A stretch of 46,127 bases of DNA. It comes from Myxococcales bacterium. GTDB lineage: Bacteria; Myxococcota; Bradymonadia; UBA7976; UBA1532. The notes under the pieces are model-generated. The model was not told where the DNA came from. It saw only the letters and a program-made list of their open reading frames with translations, and did not search any database. Location of the stretch: positions 1 through 46,127 of the forward strand of contig JACKDM010000038.1 in NCBI GenBank assembly GCA_020633515.1. Direction: 5' to 3'. The translations under genes and the position numbers were made by a program. Of this stretch, positions 1 through 7,407 are shown in pieces (position 1 is the stretch's first letter; each line of letters begins with the position of its first letter).

Positions 1-538
1 ATTTGCAGTCGGCGATGATCTCGTCGCTCTGGAGGAGGCCGTGGCGGAGCGCGGGGGCGGCGGCGAGGATGACGCTGGTGGGGTAGCAGCCGGGGCAGGC
101 GACGAGGCGGGCGGGGGCGATGCGGGCGCGGTTGTGCTCGGGGAGGCCGTAGATGGCTTCGGCGAGGCGCTCGGGGTGGCGGTGGGGGTGGCCGTAGACG
201 CGGGCGTAGGCGGCGGGGTCGGTGAAGCGGTGGTCGGCGCTGAGGTCGATGACGCGGACGTCGCGGGCGAGGAGCTCGGCGGCGGCGTCCTGCGCGGCGC
301 CGTGGGGGAGCGCGAGGAACGCGATCTCGGCGGTCTCGGCGACGGCGTCGGGGTCGAAGGGGGTGAGCGGGGGGAGGGGGATGCCGGTGAAGGCCGGGGC
401 GACGGCGGCCATGGGCTCGCCGGCGCGCCGGCCGGCACAGAGCGCGGTCAACCGGACGCCGGGGTGCCGCAGCAAGAGCCGCAGCGCCTCGACGCCGGTG
501 TATCCGCTCGCACCGACGAGGGCGACTCGGGTGCGCAC
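1..538 (-). CDS. argC: N-acetyl-gamma-glutamyl-phosphate reductase (partial, 3' end outside window)
   Basis: Catalyses the NADPH-dependent reduction of N-acetyl-glutamyl-phosphate to the semialdehyde in arginine biosynthesis, in the cytoplasm. About 179 codons are present. The N-terminus carries the dinucleotide-binding motif VALVGASGYTGVE, followed by IAFLALPHGAA and the PGCYPT motif with the catalytic Cys. The frame is still open at base 1, so the C-terminal half is missing. The GTG at 538 is the only start that puts the Rossmann motif at the N-terminus. It lies 7 bases after the rpsI stop, so argC is probably the third gene of the rplM-rpsI transcript. Identification is firm from the motif set; the start is less certain because no strong ribosome site precedes it. 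Confidence 0.93.
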   Translation of the reverse strand, partial: MRTRVALVGASGYTGVEALRLLLRHPGVRLTALCAGRRAGEPMAAVAPAFTGIPLPPLTPFDPDAVAETAEIAFLALPHGAAQDAAAELLARDVRVIDLSADHRFTDPAAYARVYGHPHRHPERLAEAIYGLPEHNRARIAPARLVACPGCYPTSVILAAAPALRHGLLQSDEIIADCK

Positions 539-545
539 GTGCAGA

Positions 546-944
546 TCAGCGCTTGCTGAACTGGAAGGCCTTGCGGGCGCCGGGCCGACCGTACTTCTTG
601 CGCTCGACGACGCGGGCGTCGCGGGTGACGAAGCCGGCGCGCTTGAGGGCGCGGCGGTGCTCGGGGTCATACTCCATCAGCGCGCGGGTGACGCCGTGGC
701 GCATGGCGCCGGCCTGGCCGCTGAGGCCGCCGCCGCGGACGGTGATGACGATGTCGAACTGGCCCATCGTCTCGGTGGCCTCGAAGGGCGAGACGATGGT
801 CATCCGCAGGGTCGCGCGGGGCACGTAGTCCTCGAAGGTGCGACCGTTGATGGTGATGTTGCCGGTCCCCTGGCGGAGATAGACGCGGGCCACCGACGTC
901 TTGCGTCGGCCGACGGCCTGCCACTGCTCGGGCTGCTCGATCAT
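546..944 (-). CDS. rpsI: 30S ribosomal protein S9
   Basis: Small-subunit protein whose basic C-terminal tail reaches the ribosomal P site. The protein has the [13 protein letters not shown]-terminal motif, the central [19 protein letters not shown] segment and the invariant ending FQFSKR. With the ATG at 944 it has 132 residues, close to the usual 130; this start has GGAAG five bases upstream. A GTG at 971 and an ATG at 956 lie in the same frame and would add 9 or 4 residues, but neither has a better ribosome site. It follows rplM after about 134 bases, the normal rplM-rpsI order. The spacer holds GC-rich inverted repeats around 980-1015, possibly an attenuating hairpin between the two cistrons. 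Confidence 0.95.
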   Translation of the reverse strand: MIEQPEQWQAVGRRKTSVARVYLRQGTGNITINGRTFEDYVPRATLRMTIVSPFEATETMGQFDIVITVRGGGLSGQAGAMRHGVTRALMEYDPEHRRALKRAGFVTRDARVVERKKYGRPGARKAFQFSKR

Positions 945-1078
945 GGGTTCTTCCATCGGGTAGAGCTGCACGCGCCCGGCCGCTTCAGCGGCCGCTTTGA
1001 GCCCCCGCGGGGGCGGTTGTCGTCAATTCGCTGCGCGCGTGCAGGAGTCTGGGGCACCAAAAACTCGGGGGTCGTCGC

Positions 1079-1546
1079 TCAGGCGGTCTTCGCGGGGTTG
1101 GCGAGGACGTTGCTGAGGGTGAGGGTCTCGGGCTGCTGCGCGGCGTGGGGGTGCTCGCCGCCGACGTAGAGCTTGAGCTTCTTGAGCATCGCCCGGCCGA
1201 GGGGGCCGCTGGGGAGCATGCCCTTGACGGCCTTGCGCAGGATGAACTCGGGGTCGTGGCTGCGCATCTCGGCGGCGCTCATCTCCTTGATGCCGCCGAC
1301 GTAGCCGGTGTGCCGGTAGTACTTCTTGTCCTGCCACTTCTTGCCCTTGAAGACGAGCTTCTCGACGTTGACGCCGATGATGAAGTCGCCGTCGTCGATG
1401 TGGGGCGTGTAGGTGGGCTTGTGCTTGCCGCGCAGGATGTGCGCGATGCGGGCGGCGGCGCGACCGACGGTCTCGCCTTCGAGGTCGACGAGGAACCACT
1501 TGCGGTTCGCGATCGCCTCGGCGGTCGGGGTGGAGCGGGTGTACAT
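1079..1546 (-). CDS. rplM: 50S ribosomal protein L13
   Basis: Early-assembling large-subunit protein. The 155-residue product begins MYTRSTPTAEAIANRKWFLV and contains VGRAAARIAHILRGKHKP, GDFIIGVNVEKL and HDPEFILRKAVKGMLP, all typical of L13. It is slightly longer than the usual 142 residues because of a C-terminal tail. The ATG at 1546 follows GAGGA at a good distance; upstream in-frame codons encode a proline-rich stretch that does not look like protein. A sigma70-like promoter and a leader hairpin lie directly upstream. It heads the rplM-rpsI-argC group. In E. coli L13 represses its own mRNA through the leader, so the hairpin here could have a similar role; that part is inference. Confidence 0.97.
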   Translation of the reverse strand: MYTRSTPTAEAIANRKWFLVDLEGETVGRAAARIAHILRGKHKPTYTPHIDDGDFIIGVNVEKLVFKGKKWQDKKYYRHTGYVGGIKEMSAAEMRSHDPEFILRKAVKGMLPSGPLGRAMLKKLKLYVGGEHPHAAQQPETLTLSNVLANPAKTA

Positions 1547-1570
1547 CGAAAATCCTCGATGGTGGCGAGG

Positions 1571-1588
1571 CCCGGCAAAGCCGCCGGG
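1571..1588 (-). promoter_or_regulatory. leader hairpin of rplM
   Basis: A perfect 6-bp stem CCCGGC/GCCGGG with a 6-base loop lies between the predicted rplM promoter and its ribosome site, about 25 bases before the start codon. It could be a protein-binding leader of the kind L13 uses in E. coli. Such stems arise easily by chance in DNA this GC-rich. Confidence 0.3.
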
Positions 1589-1610
1589 GCTCGGTTCCTG
1601 GGGGCGGGGA

Positions 1611-1639
1611 GTGATAGCCGATGGCGGGGCGGGGGTCAA
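1611..1639 (-). promoter_or_regulatory. sigma70-type promoter of rplM-rpsI
   Basis: On the minus strand TTGACC (1639-1634) and TATCAC (1616-1611) are separated by exactly 17 bases. This is the best -35/-10 match in the window and lies about 65 bases upstream of the rplM start, as expected for a ribosomal protein operon. Confidence 0.6.
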
Positions 1640-1659
1640 GTCGTTGTCGTCGCGGTGAT

Positions 1660-3033
1660 TCAGCGGGCGAGGGTGGCGAGGATGAGGTCGTGGATGGCGG
1701 TGAGGGGGAGGCGGTCGGCGGCGCCGATGGGCTCGGTGCTGAGGATGACGGGGCCGGCTTCGTCATTGGGGGGGAGGCGGCCGTGGGTGCCGCGGATGAG
1801 GGTGTCGTCGAAGCCGATGACGTTCATGTAGTAGCGGAGGCCGAGCATCTTCTTGGCGAGGGTGAGCGCGATGCGGGCCTTGGGGAGCGCGAGGGCGGGG
1901 TCGAGGAGGAGCTCGAGGGGGTCGTAGCCGGGCTTGCGGTGGATGTCGACGGTGCGGGCGAAGTCGGGCATGCGGGCGTCATCGAGCCAGTAGTAGTAGG
2001 TGAACCAGCGGTCGGGGGCGGCGAGGGCGATGAGCTCGCCGCTGCGGGGGTGGTCGAGGCCGGCTTCGGCCTTGGCGGGGTCGTCGAGGACGCGGTCGAC
2101 GCCGTCGAGGCGCTCGAGGAGGGCGCGGACCTCGGGGATGCGCTCGGGGCGGCGGACGTAGACGTGGGCGATCTGGTGGTCGGCGACGGCGAAGGCGTCG
2201 GAGGCGCCGGCGTCGAGGAGCTCCCAGCCGAGGTCGACCTGCTGGGCGCGGAGGAGGCCGGCTTCGCGGAGGGCGCGGTTGATGTGGATGGCCCGGGTGG
2301 CGGGGGTGATGCCGTATTCGGAGAGGGCGATGACGGCGTAGCCGTGGGCGCGGGCGTGGTCGGCGAGGTCGGCGGCGACGGTGTCGATCTGGGCGGCGGC
2401 TTTGTGGGCTTGGGGGCCATCGGGGCCGTGGCGCTGGAGGTCGTAGTCGAGGTGGGGGAGGTAGCAGAGCACGAGGCTCGGTTGATGGTCGTCGATGATC
2501 TGGCGGGTGGCGCGGGCGATCCAGTCGCTGGAGCGGATGTCGGCGGTGGGGCCCCAGAAGTTGAAGAGGGGGAAGGTGCCGAGGCGGCTCTGGAGCGCAT
2601 CTTTGAGGGCGGGGGGCTCGGTGTAGATGCTGGGGAGCTTGCGGCCGTCGGCGGGGTAGACGGGGCGGGGCGTGGCGGCGAGGTCGACGTCGGCGTACAT
2701 GTTGTACCACCAGAACATCTGGGCGCAGGTGAAGGCGTCGCCGAAGCGTTGGCGGGCGTGGTGCCAGACCTTGGGGGCTTGTACGAGGTGGTTGGACTGG
2801 CGCCAGAGCCAGACCTCGGCGAGGTCGCGGAAGTACCAGCCGTTGGCGACGATGCCGTGCTCGCGGGGGAGCTTGCCGGTGAGCATGGTGGCCTGGGCGC
2901 TGCACGTGACGGCGGGGAGGATGGTGTCGAGGGGGGCGGTGAAGCCGCGGTCGGCGAGGGCGCGGACGCGGGGCATGTGGGGGAGGAGGGCGGGGGTGAG
3001 CCCGACGATGTCGAGCACGAGCAGCGGTTTCAT
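1660..3033 (-). CDS. type I phosphodiesterase / nucleotide pyrophosphatase (alkaline phosphatase superfamily)
   Basis: Probable metal-dependent phosphoester hydrolase with two metal ions; the substrate is unknown. The 457-residue protein starts MKPLLVLDIVGL, with D8 as first metal ligand. It continues to PAVTCSAQATMLTGKLPREH, where T43 is the expected nucleophile, and has further ligand motifs in YLPHLDYD and ALSEYGI. There is no signal peptide, so it probably acts in the cytoplasm. The length fits the Phosphodiest (PF01663) family. Related proteins sit in eboA-F-type clusters, but no other ebo genes are seen here. It is transcribed in the same direction as rplM but ends 113 bases before it, across the rplM promoter. 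A divergent lipoprotein gene starts 75 bases upstream. Confidence 0.8.
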   Translation of the reverse strand: MKPLLVLDIVGLTPALLPHMPRVRALADRGFTAPLDTILPAVTCSAQATMLTGKLPREHGIVANGWYFRDLAEVWLWRQSNHLVQAPKVWHHARQRFGDAFTCAQMFWWYNMYADVDLAATPRPVYPADGRKLPSIYTEPPALKDALQSRLGTFPLFNFWGPTADIRSSDWIARATRQIIDDHQPSLVLCYLPHLDYDLQRHGPDGPQAHKAAAQIDTVAADLADHARAHGYAVIALSEYGITPATRAIHINRALREAGLLRAQQVDLGWELLDAGASDAFAVADHQIAHVYVRRPERIPEVRALLERLDGVDRVLDDPAKAEAGLDHPRSGELIALAAPDRWFTYYYWLDDARMPDFARTVDIHRKPGYDPLELLLDPALALPKARIALTLAKKMLGLRYYMNVIGFDDTLIRGTHGRLPPNDEAGPVILSTEPIGAADRLPLTAIHDLILATLAR

Positions 3034-3046
3034 GGGCGCTCCGGGC

Positions 3047-3076
3047 TTGATGCTGTCGAGCGGGGGGCGGTATCAG
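3047..3076 (+). promoter_or_regulatory. candidate promoter of the 3108 lipoprotein gene
   Basis: TTGATG (3047-3052) and TATCAG (3071-3076) are separated by 18 bases, about 32 bases upstream of the ATG at 3108. The match is good, but only the sequence supports it. Confidence 0.4.
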
Positions 3077-3107
3077 GGGCGTCTGTCTGGCCGCCGGAGG
3101 TGGAGAG

Positions 3108-4211
3108 ATGCGTGGTGCGGGTCGGGTGTTGCTCGCGTGGGGGTGCGTGGCGTTGGGGGTGGGGTGTCGGGGGGAGGCGCCGAGCGGTGGGGTGGAGGGC
3201 GTGCAGGCGGGCGGGGCGGCGGCGGGCGCGGTGGCGGGGGGGGCGACGGCGGGTGGGGAGACGGCGGGTGGGGAGACGGCGGGCGCGGTGGCGGCGGGCG
3301 CGGTGGCGGGCGCGGCGGAGGCGGGGGATCGGGGGCAGCAGGCGAAGAAGGGGGCGCTCGACGGGTTGATGATCCGGCAGGACTTCGAGCGGCAGGATCG
3401 GGTGGCGCTGCCGCCGGGGCTGCCGGCGTCGATGACGGCGCTGGCGCCGGATGATCCGCAGGTGAAGGTGGTGGAGGTGGCGCTGGCGCGGCGGATGGAG
3501 ATGACGCAGCCGGCGGCGGGGCGGCGGGCGCTGATGATGCGGTGGGTGACGACGCGGCGGGGTGAGAAGCTGGACGCGATGGTGGCGGCGGCGCTGCGGG
3601 CGGGGGGCTGGGTGGTGGGCGAGGGGCCGGTGACGTCGCCGATCTCGGCGCCGTCGCGGGGCACGGTGTCGTGGACGGTGAGCGCGCCGGCGCAGCGGGC
3701 GGCGTGGGTGCGGTTCGAGGTGGTGGACGCCGATCCGGCGGGGGCGCTGGCGCTGCCGGTCGAGTGGCTGCTGGATCCGCCGGCGTGGGCGGCGGCGGTG
3801 AAGGGCGAGGCCCCGGTGGGGTTCGAGTTCCGCCATTACCATGCGCGGCGGCCGGGCACGGTCTACAGCGATCTGGAGAACCTGGTGGGGGCGTTCCGGC
3901 CGGCGGCGGTGCCGGCGTTCGTGGATGGGCTGTATGGGGCGCTGCGGGCGGCGGGGTTCGAGGCCGATGACGATGATCCGCGGCTGATGCGGGGGCCGGG
4001 GCCGTCGTCGTTCACGGCGCGGACGCTGCCGGATGGGGCGGTGGTGATCCATCACCAGCGGCGGTGGGCGCGGCCGGAGGCGGGTGCGGCGGGGGACGCG
4101 GGGAAGGCCGGGGCTGCGGGGACCGAGGTCGATGCGGGGAGCATGGAGAAGGCCGGGGCCGCGGGCAAGGAGGGCGAGCCCGCGGCGGGCGGGGCGCGTT
4201 CGGATCGGTGA
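3108..4211 (+). CDS. putative lipoprotein of unknown function with Ala/Gly-rich linkers
   Basis: I do not recognise a family. The 367-residue protein begins with a hydrophobic signal ending ALGVGC at residue 20, a near-lipobox with Gly instead of an aliphatic residue at -3. It probably becomes an envelope lipoprotein. Residues about 25-75 are low-complexity Ala/Gly, including TAGGE encoded by a 15-bp tandem repeat. A folded-looking region follows (about 85-310) with many aromatic and hydrophobic residues (WVRFEVVDADP, FEFRHYHARRPGTVYSDLENLV). The C-terminal 40 residues are again Ala/Gly/Lys-rich with two KAGAAG copies. The ATG at 3108 follows GGAGG and GAGAG. It is divergent from the phosphodiesterase gene. 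Codons end mostly in G, unlike plus-strand genes later in the window. Confidence 0.72.
   Translation: MRGAGRVLLAWGCVALGVGCRGEAPSGGVEGVQAGGAAAGAVAGGATAGGETAGGETAGAVAAGAVAGAAEAGDRGQQAKKGALDGLMIRQDFERQDRVALPPGLPASMTALAPDDPQVKVVEVALARRMEMTQPAAGRRALMMRWVTTRRGEKLDAMVAAALRAGGWVVGEGPVTSPISAPSRGTVSWTVSAPAQRAAWVRFEVVDADPAGALALPVEWLLDPPAWAAAVKGEAPVGFEFRHYHARRPGTVYSDLENLVGAFRPAAVPAFVDGLYGALRAAGFEADDDDPRLMRGPGPSSFTARTLPDGAVVIHHQRRWARPEAGAAGDAGKAGAAGTEVDAGSMEKAGAAGKEGEPAAGGARSDR
3245..3283 (+). repeat. 15-bp tandem repeat, about 2.6 copies
   Basis: The unit GACGGCGGGTGGGGA occurs at 3245-3259 and 3260-3274, with a 9-base partial copy after it. It encodes TAGGE-TAGGE-TAG in the linker of the 3108 lipoprotein. 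Copy-number change by whole units would keep the frame. Confidence 0.8.
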
Positions 4212-4368
4212 TCGCGGGCGCGGATCTACGCGGAGCGAGGGCGCGGGCGGGCGCGGCGCACCGGACGGCGCCGTGTCGGCGGGCGGCTGGTTCCGCGCGA
4301 TCCCTCCCCGGATCGGCGCGATGGCGGGCCATGGCGTGAGGTTCGCCGGGCGCTTCACCCGGCGCGGT

Positions 4369-4920
4369 TCACCCCGGCAGCTTGACCGCGACGCACTCGA
4401 AGGGGCCTTCGAGCGGGTCGTGGTCGAAGGTGGGCAAGCCGTAGCTCATCCACAGCCGCCCGGCCTCTTCTTCGTTGAAGTCGTCGAGGTGGCGCCCTCT
4501 CTCGGCTTTGACCGGGAGGCCCTCTTCGAGGATCTCCTCGTCTTCGAGGGTGAGGCGGCGCCGGAGGACGCCGTCTTCGAAGTACACGAACGAGGCGTAC
4601 TCGAAGCCGGAGTCGATGCCAGCGACGACGAGGGGACCGACGGCCTTGGAGAGGCGGGCGAGGGCGTCGAGGTCTTGGGGCAGGCGGACGCTGAGGTCTC
4701 CCATCACCGCCCAGTCCTTGACCTTCCAGAGATACCAGGCCTCCTGACCCACCTCACCGCCGAGCAGCTCGCTGCGAGGCCGGCAGAAGTCCATTGCATC
4801 GTAGAAGTCGTCGCAGGTCCGGGTCTCGACTTCTTCCACGCCGAACGCGTCCTCCGCCGCTGCGCGCATCTTGTCCAGGCTTGTGCGCGCCGCCACGGCA
4901 GAGCGGGCTCGACCCATCAC
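4369..4920 (-). CDS. hypothetical protein
   Basis: No family recognised. The 183-residue, acidic, soluble protein has no signal peptide or membrane segment. Visible features are the Cys-containing TCDDFYDAMDFCRP, a WYLWKVKDWAVMGDLSVRLP segment, and a charged C-terminal part with LEDEEILEEGLP. The GTG at 4920 (followed at once by an in-frame ATG at 4917) is chosen because AAAGGAGAG lies about 7 bases upstream; the frame is open for 38 more codons but those are Arg/Pro-rich. Codon use is less extremely GC3-rich than its neighbours. It converges on the 3108 lipoprotein gene. The overall look (small, acidic, aromatic-rich) resembles immunity-type proteins, but no toxin is adjacent, so this is only a remark. 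Confidence 0.7.
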   Translation of the reverse strand: MMGRARSAVAARTSLDKMRAAAEDAFGVEEVETRTCDDFYDAMDFCRPRSELLGGEVGQEAWYLWKVKDWAVMGDLSVRLPQDLDALARLSKAVGPLVVAGIDSGFEYASFVYFEDGVLRRRLTLEDEEILEEGLPVKAERGRHLDDFNEEEAGRLWMSYGLPTFDHDPLEGPFECVAVKLPG

Positions 4921-5040
4921 GGGAACTCTCCTTTCGCGTCCCGGAGATGCCGCTCCGGTCGTCATGTTACCCGGCAGTGAGGGCCGGGTCCCCCGGAGGT
5001 ATTCTTTGCCCGAAAACCCCGGCGACGCAAGCAATGACGC

Positions 5041-5646
5041 TCACTTCGTGGTGGTGGGGGGTTCGCCGTCGAGGAGCGTGATGAGGATGTCGGCCTGGAA
5101 CTCGGCGTCGACGAGCGCGTGGTGCTCGGTGTCGGGCTCGGGCGCTTCGAGGCCGGGGTGGAGCGCGAGGAGCGCGCTCTTGTTGGATCGGCCCCAGGGG
5201 ATCGCGTGGCGGCCCATGGCGAGGGCCTTGGTGTCGAGGGGGTCGTAGCGGAACGGGTTGTCGATGCGGGCGCGGACGAAGTGCCAGGAGACGAAGCTCC
5301 AGTCGAAGGCGGCGTTGTGGCCGACGAAGACGGCGCGCTGGCCTTGGGCGAGGCGGGCGCGGACCCAGGCGTCGATCTCGGCCATGACGGCGTCGGGGTC
5401 CTTGCCGTGGGCGCGGAGGTGCTCTTCGGTGAGGCCGTGGATGGCCATGGCGCCGGGGTCGAAGCCGTCGCAGACGGGGGCGAGCTCGTAATAGAAGCTG
5501 TCGCCGCGGCGGTGGCGGTGGCCGTCGAGGTGCACGGCGACGCCGGCGATGGAGACCATGTTGTAGAGGCCGGGGACGGGGCCGCTGGCTTCGATGTCGA
5601 CGCAGACGTAGACGACGCCCTTGTCGTGGATGGGGGTGAGGGGCAC
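5041..5646 (-). CDS. DEDDh 3'-5' exonuclease (DnaQ/RNase T-like)
   Basis: Probable cytoplasmic 3'-5' exonuclease acting on DNA or RNA ends with two metal ions. The 201-residue protein is a single exonuclease domain. Exo I is VDIEASG (D17, E19), Exo II is VGHNAAFDWSF and Exo III is HHALVDAEFQA (His and Asp), which makes it the DEDDh subtype. There is no polymerase or helicase fusion, and the size matches RNase T or stand-alone epsilon-like proteins; the substrate cannot be told. The start is GTG at 5646, with GGAGAG seven or so bases upstream. It follows the thioredoxin lipoprotein gene after only 28 bases and is probably the last gene of the ArsA-pair transcript. Confidence 0.85.
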   Translation of the reverse strand: MPLTPIHDKGVVYVCVDIEASGPVPGLYNMVSIAGVAVHLDGHRHRRGDSFYYELAPVCDGFDPGAMAIHGLTEEHLRAHGKDPDAVMAEIDAWVRARLAQGQRAVFVGHNAAFDWSFVSWHFVRARIDNPFRYDPLDTKALAMGRHAIPWGRSNKSALLALHPGLEAPEPDTEHHALVDAEFQADILITLLDGEPPTTTK

Positions 5647-5674
5647 GGGCGCTCTCTCCGTTGGCGGTGCGGGG

Positions 5675-6250
5675 TCAGCCGCCGGCGGCGGCGCGCATGC
5701 TGCGCAGGAGCGCCGACTTGCCGGTGGGGGTGTAGAAGAACGGGTAGCGGGGGTGGCCGCTGGTGAGGTCGGTGCGGAGGTTGCCGTCGGCGCCGAAGAA
5801 GAAGATGCGGGGCACGTAGGTGCCCTGGTCGGCGTAGGCCATGAGCCAGTCGGGTCTGGCGTCGTTGTCCTGGCGGACCATGACGAGGCCCTTGCTGGCT
5901 TCGACGATCTCGGGGTCGGCGAAGACGGGGGTGAGCTCTTTGCAGCGGGGGCACCAGTCGGCGTAGACGACGAGGCAGATGGGCTTGCCGCTCTCGGCGC
6001 TGCGGGCGCGGGCGGCGGCCCAGTCGTCGGCCCATTCGACGCCGTCGGGCCACTTGAGCGCGGCGGCGGCCTTGCGCTCGGCGCGGGGGGTCTTCGGGGT
6101 GGCCTTGGGGGCCTCGGGGGGCTCGGGCGCCTCGGCGGGCTTCTGGGCTTCGGCGGCCTTCGTGGTGGTGGCGGTCTCGGCGGGCGGGGGCGCGTCGCGC
6201 TGGCAGGCGGCGAGCGCGAGGGCGAGGGCGGCGAGGGCGAGGCGGTTCAT
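5675..6250 (-). CDS. thioredoxin-fold lipoprotein
   Basis: Likely thiol-disulfide protein anchored on the periplasmic face of the envelope. The 191-residue precursor has a signal peptide ending in a perfect lipobox LAAC (C16). A Pro/Ala/Glu-rich tether follows (about 17-65), then a thioredoxin domain with the active-site motif YADWCPRC (C100, C103) and the cis-Pro region QGTYVPRIFFFGADG. The CPRC centre and the pattern resemble the DsbD C-terminal domain and thioredoxin_7 families. The ATG at 6250 overlaps the TGA of the upstream ArsA-type gene (ATGA), which implies coupled translation. The pairing of an envelope thioredoxin with two cytoplasmic ArsA-type ATPases suggests a role in export or maturation of a thiol-containing client, which is inference. 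Confidence 0.85.
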   Translation of the reverse strand: MNRLALAALALALAACQRDAPPPAETATTTKAAEAQKPAEAPEPPEAPKATPKTPRAERKAAAALKWPDGVEWADDWAAARARSAESGKPICLVVYADWCPRCKELTPVFADPEIVEASKGLVMVRQDNDARPDWLMAYADQGTYVPRIFFFGADGNLRTDLTSGHPRYPFFYTPTGKSALLRSMRAAAGG

Positions 6251-7407
6251 CGGGCGGTCTCCTCGGCGGCGCGGGCGCCGGGCGGGGTGGGGGCGACGAG
6301 GGCGTCGGCGAGCGCGACGAGGTCGGCGATCGACGAGGCGCCGCCGCCGAGCGCGGGCAGCACCCAGGCGAAGCCTGCGGGGCCGGCGCGGCGCTCGAGG
6401 TCGGCGGCGAGCGCGGCGTGGGCGTCGACGGCGGCGCGCTCGGTGGTGGCGAGCGCGGCGAGCTTCTCGACGGCGGCGCGGAGCGGCGCGGGGGCGTCGT
6501 CGGGGAGGGATGCGGGGTCGGGCATCTCGGCGCGGGCGCGGGCGGCGAAGCTGCGGTTGAGCACGTAGCCGCAGAGGTGCATGGCGAGCTCGTCGCGGGT
6601 CTTCTTCGCGAAGAACTCGGCCTCTTCGAGCGCCTCGCGGGCGGGTGAGGTGACGAGCACGAAGCCGACCTCGGGGCGGCGGAAGAACGCCTGCATCTCG
6701 GCCTGGTTGTGGTTGAGGTGGTCGAGGAGGTTGCCGAAGAGCTCGAAGAACTGCTGGAGGTCGCGGCGGGTCTCCTGGCCGAACGCCGTGTCCATCACCT
6801 TCTCGATGAGCGCGGTCGCGACGCGGCGGATCGCGCCGCCTTCGCCGGGCACGAAGAGGTTGAAGATGCGGCGGTCGAGGAAGCCGGCGACGCGGTGGGG
6901 CGCGTCGAGGAAGCGGAGCGCGTCGCGGCTGGGCGGGGTGTCGAGGATGACGAGGTCGTAGGTGTCGTCTCGCACGAAGGCGTGCAGCGCCTCGACCGCG
7001 GTGTACTCCTGCATGCCGGCGATCATGGCGGTGACGTTCTTGTAGATGCGGTTCTGGAGCAGGTCGCGGGCGCGGGCGGGGTCGCGGCTGAAGGCGCGGA
7101 CGACGCGGTCGGAGACGAGCTGGGGGTCGAGCATCCACGCGGAGAGGCGGCCGGGCGCGATGCCGGCGGCGGCGAGGCGGTCGTCGGGGAGCACGACGGG
7201 TTCGGGCGGGTTGCGGCCGACGCCGAGGGTCTCGGCGAGGCGGCGGCTGGGGTCGACGGTGACGACGAGGACGCGGCGGCCGGCGCGGGCGGCGGCGAGC
7301 GCGAGGGAGGCGGAGACGGTGGTCTTGCCGACGCCGCCGGCGCCGCAGCAGACGATGACGCGCTTGTCGTGCAGCATCTGCGCGACGGCGCCGAGGGCGG
7401 GGCTCAT
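6247..7407 (-). CDS. ArsA/Get3-family ATPase, subunit 1 (lacks the signature Lys)
   Basis: SIMIBI-class P-loop ATPase. The 386-residue protein has an N-terminal loop CGAGGVGKTT with the Walker Lys K28 present but Ala23 where the family signature Lys normally stands. It also has a switch-like VTVDPSRRLAETLG, and DLVILDTPPSRDALRFLDAP, the TPPSRD motif typical of ArsA-related ATPases in actinobacteria and myxobacteria. Only one ATPase domain is present, so it must dimerise. No arsenite pump, ArsR or ArsD gene is nearby, so arsenic resistance is not supported; client-protein targeting or an unknown function is more likely. Its start overlaps the stop of the second ArsA-type gene (ATGA) and its stop overlaps the thioredoxin start (ATGA). 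Confidence 0.87.
   Translation of the reverse strand: MSPALGAVAQMLHDKRVIVCCGAGGVGKTTVSASLALAAARAGRRVLVVTVDPSRRLAETLGVGRNPPEPVVLPDDRLAAAGIAPGRLSAWMLDPQLVSDRVVRAFSRDPARARDLLQNRIYKNVTAMIAGMQEYTAVEALHAFVRDDTYDLVILDTPPSRDALRFLDAPHRVAGFLDRRIFNLFVPGEGGAIRRVATALIEKVMDTAFGQETRRDLQQFFELFGNLLDHLNHNQAEMQAFFRRPEVGFVLVTSPAREALEEAEFFAKKTRDELAMHLCGYVLNRSFAARARAEMPDPASLPDDAPAPLRAAVEKLAALATTERAAVDAHAALAADLERRAGPAGFAWVLPALGGGASSIADLVALADALVAPTPPGARAAEETAR

Noticed and set aside
4345..4363. Terminator between the convergent genes at 4211 and 4369
   Set aside because: A 6-bp stem GCCGGG/CCCGGC with a 7-base loop exists but no T-run follows; too weak to call in this composition.
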